Source: Nesterenkonia sphaerica
Lineage (GTDB): Bacteria > Actinomycetota > Actinomycetes > Actinomycetales > Micrococcaceae
Direction of reading: 5' to 3'
NCBI RefSeq assembly: GCF_005771565.1
Contig: NZ_VAWA01000008.1
Location: 86,428-150,427 of the forward strand
Length of the DNA: 64,000 nucleotides
In this document: in pieces, positions 18,544-25,832 of the stretch
Layout of the letters: each line of letters begins with the position of its first letter
How positions within the stretch are numbered: the first letter of the stretch is position 1
Notes under the pieces: model-generated
The model's database searches: none
What the model was told of the DNA's origin: nothing
Seen by the model: only the letters and a program-made list of their open reading frames with translations
Made by a program: the position numbers and the translations under genes

Positions 18544-20106
18544 ATGCGCTGCCTGCCCGCTCCGGCAAAACGAAAGTCGGTAATGGTCGATATGGAAACA
18601 GCTACTGGATGGCCCAAGACGAAGCGCATCGTTGTAGTTGCGATGAAACCGCAGATTCGCGGACGCATACGCAGAAACATCATGACGTTTCTCGAACTCG
18701 GGGCTGAGGTCGTCATCGTCAATTCCACGCCCCGGGATGACTTCCTGGTCGGCCTGCAGCATCCGAATCTTTCGGTACATTTCCTCGACCCACAGTCCTT
18801 GGCCGTGAGATACAACAGTTGGGTTTCTGCACAGAATCAGAAACGGCAAGCTCGCTGGGACGCTTCGAAGACGACGGCTTACAAGGGATCAGCCCCCGTG
18901 CAGGGAGCCCCTCGGCCGGTCCGCTCAGAACTGCCTGACGACACAGGCGGTCGCCTCAAACGCACCTCACAGGAAACCTCACGCTGGAGGCGTGCTCTTC
19001 GACGTCAACGGAATCGCGCTCAAAAGTGGGGGGTACGCCAGGCTCGTACCTTTCGGAAGTATCGCAATCAACGAATACGCGCGGTGGTGCGCCCACTTCA
19101 CCGGGTCAACCGATTCCTCGAGTTCTGGCTGTTATCGGCTAAATACATCCGTGGATTGGCACCCGATCTCGTGGTCAGCTCGGACCTCCCAGGTCTTGTG
19201 GGCGCCAATGTGGCCGCACGGCACCTGCACCGTCCGCATCTGCACGACTGCCACGAACTCTACCTCGAGAGCACCTCCTTCAAAACGTACGAGAAATGTC
19301 TTCTACGGCCCATCGAGTCATGGTTCATGCGACGCGCTGATAGCGTCGTCGTCGTCAATCGGACAATTCGGGATGTGTACCAGCAGCGTTATAGCGTACA
19401 AGGTACCGTGCTCAGGAATTGCGGAGCTGCAGTTCCCCAGTCGGTCCTGGAAAACCCCATGGACCTCCACGACATGCTAGGCATCCCACCCGAGGCTTCA
19501 ATTGTTCTTTACCAAGGCGGCCTTGCCGAGGGGCGCGGCCTCGAAGTGCTAGTCGCCGCCACATCAGAGTTTCCCGTGGGGATACACACGGTGCTGGTGG
19601 GGAGCGGTCGAGAACGCGAGTCTCTCGAGCGCCAAGTCTCTGAGCTTGGTGTCGAAGACCGCGTGCACTTCATCCCGGCGGTGCTACCCCATGAGTTGCC
19701 TGCGTACACTGCGGCAGCCACCCTTGGGGTTATTCCCTACCAGCCTGTGTCAGCAAATAATGCTATGGCACTGCCCAACAAGGTCTTCGAATACACCGGC
19801 GCCGGCATTCCATTCGTCGCCTCAGATCTGCCGGAGCTGCGTCGTATTGCAGAAGAGGCCGGTTGCGCAGCAGTTTACGATCCCTTTAATCCGAGGGAAC
19901 TAGCGCAGACTATCACCGACGTCCTTGGCCGGGACAAGTACGCGACGTACAGGAGCGCGGCAGTGAGCTTCGGCCAGCGCAACACCTGGGAGAATGAAAA
20001 ACTGATCCTTATCTCAGAGGCTGAGCGACTCGCGGGCAGCTTCGCCACCGCAGCTTTCCACGATTCGAGCGCGAGCACCGGTGGTGTCCACTCAGCTGAC
20101 ACATAA
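18544..20106 (+). CDS. GT4-family glycosyltransferase with Arg-rich insertion
   Basis: A 520-residue GT-B glycosyltransferase. The N-terminal Rossmann part includes IVVVAMKPQIRGRIRRN, then a very basic stretch (about residues 85-175, rich in Arg and Lys) that is unusual and may dock to membrane lipid or acidic polymer. DLVVSSDLPG and LHDCHELY follow. The donor domain has VLYQGGLAEGRGLEVL and GVIPYQP, then NKVFEYTGAGIPFVASD with the EX7E-like region. Starts at 18544 (GGTGGG upstream) and 18583 are both possible; the first is used and leaves 22 bases after the epimerase stop. It is paralogous to the next gene. The donor is unknown. Confidence 0.82.
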   Translation: MRCLPAPAKRKSVMVDMETATGWPKTKRIVVVAMKPQIRGRIRRNIMTFLELGAEVVIVNSTPRDDFLVGLQHPNLSVHFLDPQSLAVRYNSWVSAQNQKRQARWDASKTTAYKGSAPVQGAPRPVRSELPDDTGGRLKRTSQETSRWRRALRRQRNRAQKWGVRQARTFRKYRNQRIRAVVRPLHRVNRFLEFWLLSAKYIRGLAPDLVVSSDLPGLVGANVAARHLHRPHLHDCHELYLESTSFKTYEKCLLRPIESWFMRRADSVVVVNRTIRDVYQQRYSVQGTVLRNCGAAVPQSVLENPMDLHDMLGIPPEASIVLYQGGLAEGRGLEVLVAATSEFPVGIHTVLVGSGRERESLERQVSELGVEDRVHFIPAVLPHELPAYTAAATLGVIPYQPVSANNAMALPNKVFEYTGAGIPFVASDLPELRRIAEEAGCAAVYDPFNPRELAQTITDVLGRDKYATYRSAAVSFGQRNTWENEKLILISEAERLAGSFATAAFHDSSASTGGVHSADT

Positions 20107-20143
20107 CCCCATAGTGGGTCTCTCGGCGTGACAGAAGTAGGAT

Positions 20144-20178
20144 GGTCGCAGCGGTTCCCTCGGGTAGCCGCTACGACC
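20144..20178 (+). repeat. Imperfect hairpin between two GT4 genes
   Basis: Arms at 20144-20154 (GGTCGCAGCGG) and 20168-20178 (CCGCTACGACC) pair over 11 bases with one mismatch and a 13-base loop. It lies after the stop at 20106 and just before the Shine-Dalgarno of the next gene. It may be a partial terminator or a leader structure controlling the next gene. There is no T-run. Confidence 0.4.
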
Positions 20179-20190
20179 AGGCCCCGGACC

Positions 20191-20196
20191 AGGAGG
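20191..20196 (+). promoter_or_regulatory. Strong Shine-Dalgarno (AGGAGG) that fixes a non-standard start
   Basis: A perfect AGGAGG sits 7 bases before a GTC and 10 bases before an ATC codon. The reading frame of a GT4 N-terminus begins exactly there. No ATG, GTG or TTG exists in that frame between the TAG at 20165 and the ATG at 20402. Confidence 0.7.
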
Positions 20197-20206
20197 GAAC
20201 AGCGTC

Positions 20207-21466
20207 ATCCGTATCGCTGCCGTAGTTCACAACGCTGTCGAGCACGATGCACGAGTCCTGAAGGGCGCGGCATCACTCAAGGCCCGGGGACATGATGTTC
20301 GCCTCTTCGGGCTGTCCGCCGAAAAGACGCAAGACTTCAGACTATCTAACGGTGTCCCGGTTCACCTTCAGCATAGAGATCTTTCTGGCGCCAAGGCGCG
20401 CATGGAGCATGAGGGTTTACCCAAGGGCCGCGAGAGCGCAATCTGGACGTCATTCCGTATCCAGGGGGAAACAGTCTTCCAATGTGTCAAATCCACCTTT
20501 GAGCCGGATGTTGTTCACATCCACGATCATGTGGCATTTTCCGCGGCCGCGAAGTACAAAGAAGCCTTCGATTGCCCGATTATTTGGGATGCTCACGAGA
20601 TATACGAAGACCTCGCAAGCATCGAAGAGGTCCGAGCCGCTGTGAACTCCCGCATCATCAGGGAGAACGTTCCCTATGCCGATGGCTTCATTACGCTCAA
20701 TCAGAGTATCGCCGACTTCTACCGGAACAAGTATCCGGAGCTTCCCCCTGCAAAGCTACTTCCAAACGCCGTTGAGGCGGCCGCGAGAGCACATTATGAT
20801 GGCCGGTTGCACGACACGGCAGGCCTAGTTAGAGACCAGAAGATTCTGCTTTTCCAAGGCGGATACTCCCCCCATCGTGGAATACCTGCGTTGTTGGACG
20901 CTTCGAGGTGGCTCGACGAAAAGTGGACGTTAGTCTTCATGGGGTGGGGCAAGCTCGCGGACAACATCCGCGAACACGTCGATGCTCCATCTGATCGACC
21001 CGATGGCCGCCACCGTGTGGCAATGGTGCCCAGCGCACCACATAATGAGCTCCTTAATTGGACGGCGGGAGCAGCTCTCGGCGCAATTCCCTACGAGAAC
21101 ACTGGACTGAACCACCTCTATTGTTCTCCGAACAAGCTCTGGGAATACCCAGCTGCCGGGGTGCCGATTTTGGCAAGCGATATGCTTGAGATGAAGAAAA
21201 CGATTGAAAAATATGACATTGGCGTGACGGTCAACCGCGCTCTCGTGCCCCGTGATATTGCGATGGCTGTAAATGCTCTCTCTGATGTCGATCTCCAGCG
21301 AATGCGGCGTCACTGTGACACCTTCAGCGCAGCGGAAAGTTGGCAGAATTATGAAGAATGCCTGATAAGGCTCCACACCGAGCTGGTAGAAAAATCTTCA
21401 GCCAAACAGCGCTCGATTCTCGAACGGCTGCAACATCGTTTGACCAGAATTTTTCGAGGGGCCTGA
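20207..21466 (+). CDS. GT4-family glycosyltransferase with apparent non-canonical start
   Basis: Read from ATC at 20207 the protein has 419 residues and begins IRIAAVVHNAVEHDARVLK, a textbook GT4 N-terminal strand-helix, followed by SLKARGHDVRLFGLS. The first ATG in frame (20402) would delete about 65 residues of this fold. AGGAGG at 20191 supports the upstream start, so either ATC or GTC initiates, or a GTG was lost by mutation or base error (GTC would be GTG with one change). The donor domain shows LLFQGGYSPHRGIPAL, ALGAIPYENTG and NKLWEYPAAGVPILASD. It is paralogous to the gene at 18544. It could be translated poorly or be a young pseudogene. Confidence 0.7.
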   Translation: MRIAAVVHNAVEHDARVLKGAASLKARGHDVRLFGLSAEKTQDFRLSNGVPVHLQHRDLSGAKARMEHEGLPKGRESAIWTSFRIQGETVFQCVKSTFEPDVVHIHDHVAFSAAAKYKEAFDCPIIWDAHEIYEDLASIEEVRAAVNSRIIRENVPYADGFITLNQSIADFYRNKYPELPPAKLLPNAVEAAARAHYDGRLHDTAGLVRDQKILLFQGGYSPHRGIPALLDASRWLDEKWTLVFMGWGKLADNIREHVDAPSDRPDGRHRVAMVPSAPHNELLNWTAGAALGAIPYENTGLNHLYCSPNKLWEYPAAGVPILASDMLEMKKTIEKYDIGVTVNRALVPRDIAMAVNALSDVDLQRMRRHCDTFSAAESWQNYEECLIRLHTELVEKSSAKQRSILERLQHRLTRIFRGA

Positions 21467-21869
21467 CGCAAATGTCAACAAACAACTCGATTTCGGCTTG
21501 GCTATGGACTCGTAAGCACTCATCGGCGCCAGAAAACAGCGCGCCGTACCACTCCAATCTGAGCAGAAATTGTTGAGTCAGGAAAGTGCCCAAGAAACGC
21601 ATCTTCACGGTATCGCGCGCAGGGCGCGGCTATCCTGACGGAAGATTCGATCGGGAACCGTCCTTAACGAATTGTATTGCGGAGGAGGTTGGCTTTCGCG
21701 ATGCCGCCAAAGCTACCGCATTATCGATTTGGGCATGCGGCTACGGTGTATGTACCGCTAGAGGGCCAATAGCTTGTGGATAAAACTCGCGGAACGACTA
21801 AGAAAAAGTCGAGATCTCGGTCGATAATGGGTCTAGACGACACACTCAAAGAAAGATGGAGTATAGGAC
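21467..21869. other. Non-coding stretch, lower in GC than its surroundings
   Basis: About 400 bases with no convincing gene. A 65-codon open frame (21586-21783) has odd composition and no homology that I recognise. Near the end, CGAGATCTCG (21810-21819) is a 10-bp palindrome followed by GATAAT at 21823, which could be a -10 box for the epimerase gene. By eye the stretch is A/T-richer than the flanks and may contain decayed coding sequence. Confidence 0.4.
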
Positions 21870-23198
21870 GTGACGAGCGTGAACTCAGAATACATCACTA
21901 ATGAAGCGGAAGTCGGCTTCCCCCCACTGCAATCATCGCGCCGGGCCGTGTGGGCCTATTACAGAATCGAGTTTCTTCCAGACGGTTATCCGGGTCGAAG
22001 GACTCAAGACGAGCTCTTTGCTCACCCACTTTACGGGCCGTATGTGATCGCAGATTACGTGCACCAGTTTCGGATGACCAAAAAGCAGGCCTACCTGGAC
22101 GCTGCCTGCAAGGTGGCCGATGCTGCCTTGGCACACATGACATCCGTGGGTGAAGGTCTGGCGTTCATCTACAGCCAGGAGAAGACGAAAGTGTCCCGGA
22201 AGAAGGGCTCCTGGTACAGCGGACTGACTCAGGCCCGTTACGTCGATGTTTTTAACAAGCTCTTGGCCTTGCCGGGTACGGAAAGGTTCCAGGGGCCACT
22301 CTCGGGCATCCTGTCGAGCCTGGAGGTGCCCGTTGGGGAAGGCGGCGTCGCGGGGGCCGCCGATAACGGTGGTCTCATCATCGAGGAATATCCTTCACTC
22401 GCCCCAGATTGCACGCTTAACGGGTGGACGACCGCCACCTGCATCCTCCGTGATTACGCAAAAGCTAACAACGATGAGCAAGCTTGGAACCTTTTCGACC
22501 GCTCAGTGCGCGGGCTGGAGGCACTCGTCCCGATTTACGACGTCCCTGAGTACGCTACTTCCCGATACAAATTGAAGGGGCCAGCAGCGGTCCGTCTGCA
22601 GCCCGAGAGCACCGAATTGACCGTTAAGTCCGTTCAGGTGGACATACCTGGCGCAGGAACGTTCGACGCTAACTCCGATCTGGATCCGGGTGGGGCTGCG
22701 CTTCCGAAGGGTCCGCGGCGCATCAAAATAGGACAGAAACAGTCCTTCACAGTCGAACTAAGCCGACGAACTTTCCCAAAGCCCAACACTGTTTTGTTTG
22801 CAGTTGAAGCAGCGGAAAATGGATCAGTAAGAGCATCTATTGGGGATAATACTTACGACCCGATGACAAGCCTGGTAGTTCCCAAGTTTGAAAACGACTT
22901 AGGTACCTTTGAGGTACATCAGGGAACTAATTTTATTGAGGTACCCGTACCCTGGGTCGAAGCGGAGCTCATCGCGTACCCGACGAACTTTGGCAAGGCA
23001 ATCGCGGGTCGTCAGTTCAACCAGTACCACTGGATTCATGTCGATACGCTCTCAAAGATCGTCGACGAGACCGATAGCGACCTGTTGCGGTACTACCGTG
23101 ACCGGTGGGAGAGGTTCCCCAAAAAGTGGCGAGCCATCTCGGAGTATCAGGATGAGCGAATCACCCTTGACCGGTTCGACGCGACGTTGCATAAGTAG
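21870..23198 (+). CDS. D-glucuronyl C5-epimerase-like protein with inserted domain
   Basis: A 442-residue protein resembling the C-terminal catalytic domain of heparan glucuronyl C5-epimerase (Glce). Matching elements in order are SWYSGLTQARYVDVF (about 111-125), GGLIIEEYPS (about 168-177), TLNGWTTATCILRDYA (about 182-197), GLEALVPIYD (about 217-226) and the closing YHWIHVDTLSKI (about 390) with RDRWERFPKKW. In the animal enzyme the last two blocks are nearly adjacent, but here about 150 residues of beta-rich sequence separate them. There is no signal peptide, so it should act on polymer in the cytoplasm, before export. GTG is the start, with GGAG upstream. It converges on and overlaps the next gene by 38 bp. 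Confidence 0.75.
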   Translation: MTSVNSEYITNEAEVGFPPLQSSRRAVWAYYRIEFLPDGYPGRRTQDELFAHPLYGPYVIADYVHQFRMTKKQAYLDAACKVADAALAHMTSVGEGLAFIYSQEKTKVSRKKGSWYSGLTQARYVDVFNKLLALPGTERFQGPLSGILSSLEVPVGEGGVAGAADNGGLIIEEYPSLAPDCTLNGWTTATCILRDYAKANNDEQAWNLFDRSVRGLEALVPIYDVPEYATSRYKLKGPAAVRLQPESTELTVKSVQVDIPGAGTFDANSDLDPGGAALPKGPRRIKIGQKQSFTVELSRRTFPKPNTVLFAVEAAENGSVRASIGDNTYDPMTSLVVPKFENDLGTFEVHQGTNFIEVPVPWVEAELIAYPTNFGKAIAGRQFNQYHWIHVDTLSKIVDETDSDLLRYYRDRWERFPKKWRAISEYQDERITLDRFDATLHK

Positions 23199-24666
23199 GG
23201 AGGCCCACATTCAAAGCTAGAATCTCTGCAGCAGAGAGAACCGTAGCGCCGAAAGCAGCCGTAGGAGGATGGCGGTACGCCATTGCATTTATGCGTCGCT
23301 TGATGCTCGGATCCCACGGAGCCAGTGTCGCCCAAGCTCCGGAATAGGTGTCCGTGCGTCCAAGCCGGGGGGCATTTATCCCGTCTCCTGGAAGCCACCG
23401 CAGAGTGGCGGCGCTCTTAATTCTAAGCATGAAGTGGCGACGGAAAGACAAAGCGACCGAACTCAGAACGGCATCGGGGATCAATTTGTCGCCGATGTGC
23501 TTCCATTCCGAAAGGGCACGCACGCGCGTAGTAGCGTGCGAGCTATCCTCCGCCCGGGGAACAGCCGCAACTCTGCGTTCGGATACTGGTTTTTCCCTCA
23601 CCACTCCAGAGAATACTTCGCTGTCGACCGGATAGTAGTACCATGGGTGCGGCAGCGAACCCGAATCGTATGCTTCGATTTCTCTAAGGAACCTCCGAGT
23701 AAGCGAAATCCCAAAACTTAGAAAACCCGGATCACTCCGCCGGTGTCCCAATGTCATGAACGCCGATGCGGCGTCAACGACATGATTGTGCGGAAGGTCG
23801 AGGCCGAGCCTCCGTCCGGGAAAATCTGGGGGTGTAACATACCACGGCTGACCTGCGCGTGTGCGGATTTCTGGGTCGTGGAACAGCAGGGCCTTTTCCG
23901 CAACTGTCACCAGCTCTCCGGGAGTAATCTCGGGGTCGACCGCCTGCACGCCTGCGCATTCGAGCGCCTCGGCGGCACATACCAAGGCGTGAGCGATCTT
24001 GCCTGTATGGATTAGGTGAGGGGCAAACTGCTTATTGAGGGACAACCTTCCAGCAGACAATGAGGTCAGGTCGAGGGGCTCGGGGAGCCCCCGTAGGAGC
24101 ACAGCGAACGAAGCACTCAGCTGGGACAGAACATCAGGCAGGTAGTTTCGGTGCCCAGGGACTAACGATGACTCTGGCGAAGACCATCTCCGGCCCCCCG
24201 CACGGGCTGCCCGGATGATCGCCGTGGTCGCGCTGGGGCGCTCGATAGTGATGCTGTCTGCGACAGCTTGCAGACAAATCGTCGTGCTGCCAAACTTCCC
24301 TACAGTTGCAGTACCCGCAGTGTACCTGGAGCCAGCAGACCAGACAGGTCCGCTCTCCCCGCGCCAGTTAGTAAAACCAAGTTTGTCATCCGTACGTTCG
24401 GCCACATGCTTCGCCCACGTAACGGCCTGCCGAAGATGCAGCGGGTCACTAGTCACTCGCCAGGCTAAACACGCTGCACGGATGAGCAAGGAGACATCCC
24501 ATGCGAAATGTCCATCCTCGTTGGATCGGTACGCGCGATCGTGTTCAATCATCTCACCCATGACGTGGAGCCCTCGGCAAGTAATTTTGGCGTAGGCCTC
24601 TCGGACGTCGGCGCTCCTCGGACTGCCCGGACCAGTCACGTCAAAAGGTACGGAGTCGTGGTCCAT
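23161..24666 (-). CDS. Unknown protein, probably alpha/alpha-toroid and glycan-related
   Basis: A 501-residue protein without signal peptide. It is helix-rich with repeating helix-pair character (for example DGHFAWDVSLLIRAACLAW, NHVVDAASAFMTLGHR and HATTRVRALSEW) and conserved-looking aromatic motifs (LPHPWYYYP). This is the pattern of (alpha/alpha)n-barrel glycan epimerases, lyases and glycosidases, but I recognise no specific family. ATG is preceded by AGGAGA. Its 3' end overlaps the C5-epimerase-like gene by 38 bp on the opposite strand. By context it may cleave, epimerise or trim the surface polymer. This is speculative. Confidence 0.6.
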   Translation of the reverse strand: MDHDSVPFDVTGPGSPRSADVREAYAKITCRGLHVMGEMIEHDRAYRSNEDGHFAWDVSLLIRAACLAWRVTSDPLHLRQAVTWAKHVAERTDDKLGFTNWRGESGPVWSAGSRYTAGTATVGKFGSTTICLQAVADSITIERPSATTAIIRAARAGGRRWSSPESSLVPGHRNYLPDVLSQLSASFAVLLRGLPEPLDLTSLSAGRLSLNKQFAPHLIHTGKIAHALVCAAEALECAGVQAVDPEITPGELVTVAEKALLFHDPEIRTRAGQPWYVTPPDFPGRRLGLDLPHNHVVDAASAFMTLGHRRSDPGFLSFGISLTRRFLREIEAYDSGSLPHPWYYYPVDSEVFSGVVREKPVSERRVAAVPRAEDSSHATTRVRALSEWKHIGDKLIPDAVLSSVALSFRRHFMLRIKSAATLRWLPGDGINAPRLGRTDTYSGAWATLAPWDPSIKRRINAMAYRHPPTAAFGATVLSAAEILALNVGLPTYATSRRTGQG

Positions 24667-24761
24667 GAGTATCTCTCCTATGGCGGCACTCGGCCCCTAT
24701 TAATGCAACGAACTTGTTGAGCCTACCGTGCTGTCCTCTGCTGAATGACGCATGTCACCTT

Positions 24762-25832
24762 TCAACGACGTGTACTGATCACGGCGTCAGTGCCGTCGGC
24801 ATGAATGACGAATGGTGTTCCAGCGAGGCTTTGAACTTGAACGACCAAGACCACTGCGTCAGCGGAGTCTGAGACCCGCTGTGCCATATCGCCCTGCCGC
24901 AGCGTCCACGGCACATGGTGGGTGTTGTAGTCGACCGCGAGGGTCTCGTCCCAGTACTTGGTGGTGCCCGTGACCTCCCCGTCGGCGTTCAGCCAGCGTG
25001 CAATGACCCGAATCCGCACGGTGGATGACTCACGACCGGTCATCGATTCCAGGCAAAGGTTCTCTCCCGTTCCGCCATCCCGAGACCCTCCGACGACGGT
25101 ACAGGAAGTCAGGCGGACGGTTGTGCTCATGCTATCCAGGACGGCGGGATCATCGACTTTCAAGCTCAAGACGTATTCGGCCTGTCCTGTCTGTACTAAA
25201 GTGGCATCGTCGAGTCGATCTAGGGCCAAGAGGTGCTCCCCGTCGGGGGATTCGCTTCGAAGGTCTGCCTGGACTGCAAGTGATGTTAGTCCGTCTTCGG
25301 TACTCTCGATAAATGGGGCCGAAGCCAGCAACGCGCATTTGAGTGCTTTTTCGGTGGGCGCAGTCAGCGCCTGGCCCGAGACATTGCCGCCATGTGCAAG
25401 AAAGACGTTAGTGCTCAGTTTGCCGTCTGACTGCATTTCGGCGCGTCCGTCGTCATCGTGGCACTCAATGCGGAAGGCGACCATCGCTGCCCGTGGCGCC
25501 GCCGCAGCCAGAGACTCGACATTAACGTCGTAAGGCAGCAGAACAGCCCCACTTGTGCCCGCCGGGATGTCCACCTTCGCGACTATGACGTCTTGACTGC
25601 CGAACTCAACCTCCGTGGTGAGCGCTGAAGTGTCCGAGGCGTCTGCGTCACGCCCGTCACCCTCACGCTGTTCCGTGTCGTCTAGGCCTGGACTGGTCGT
25701 CGCGAGAGTAATCACGACCGTAAGGACGACAAGGGCGAGTGCAGATCCTACCAAAGTTAGCCAGAAAAGAGCTCCGAATTTGCCGTTGCCGGTGGGGGGA
25801 TCAGCGACAGGAGCCGTGTGACGGTCAGCCAC
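24762..25832 (-). CDS. Single-pass membrane protein with extracellular domain
   Basis: A 356-residue protein with a short cytoplasmic N-terminus (about 22 residues), one hydrophobic helix (FGALFWLTLVGSALALVVL, about 25-50), an Asp/Glu-rich linker and a beta-rich extracellular domain with several cysteines. The GTG at 25832 is chosen. It overlaps the stop of the upstream glycosyltransferase by 8 bp, and the longer frame to 26081 is out-of-frame coding of that gene. The family is not recognised. Coupling to the GT4 gene suggests a role at the cell surface in the same pathway, such as anchoring or modifying the polymer. Confidence 0.6.
   Translation of the reverse strand: MADRHTAPVADPPTGNGKFGALFWLTLVGSALALVVLTVVITLATTSPGLDDTEQREGDGRDADASDTSALTTEVEFGSQDVIVAKVDIPAGTSGAVLLPYDVNVESLAAAAPRAAMVAFRIECHDDDGRAEMQSDGKLSTNVFLAHGGNVSGQALTAPTEKALKCALLASAPFIESTEDGLTSLAVQADLRSESPDGEHLLALDRLDDATLVQTGQAEYVLSLKVDDPAVLDSMSTTVRLTSCTVVGGSRDGGTGENLCLESMTGRESSTVRIRVIARWLNADGEVTGTTKYWDETLAVDYNTHHVPWTLRQGDMAQRVSDSADAVVLVVQVQSLAGTPFVIHADGTDAVISTRR

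Noticed and set aside
21586..21783. 65-codon open frame in the gap before the epimerase gene
   Set aside because: Weak start signal, odd composition, no recognisable motif; treated as non-coding.
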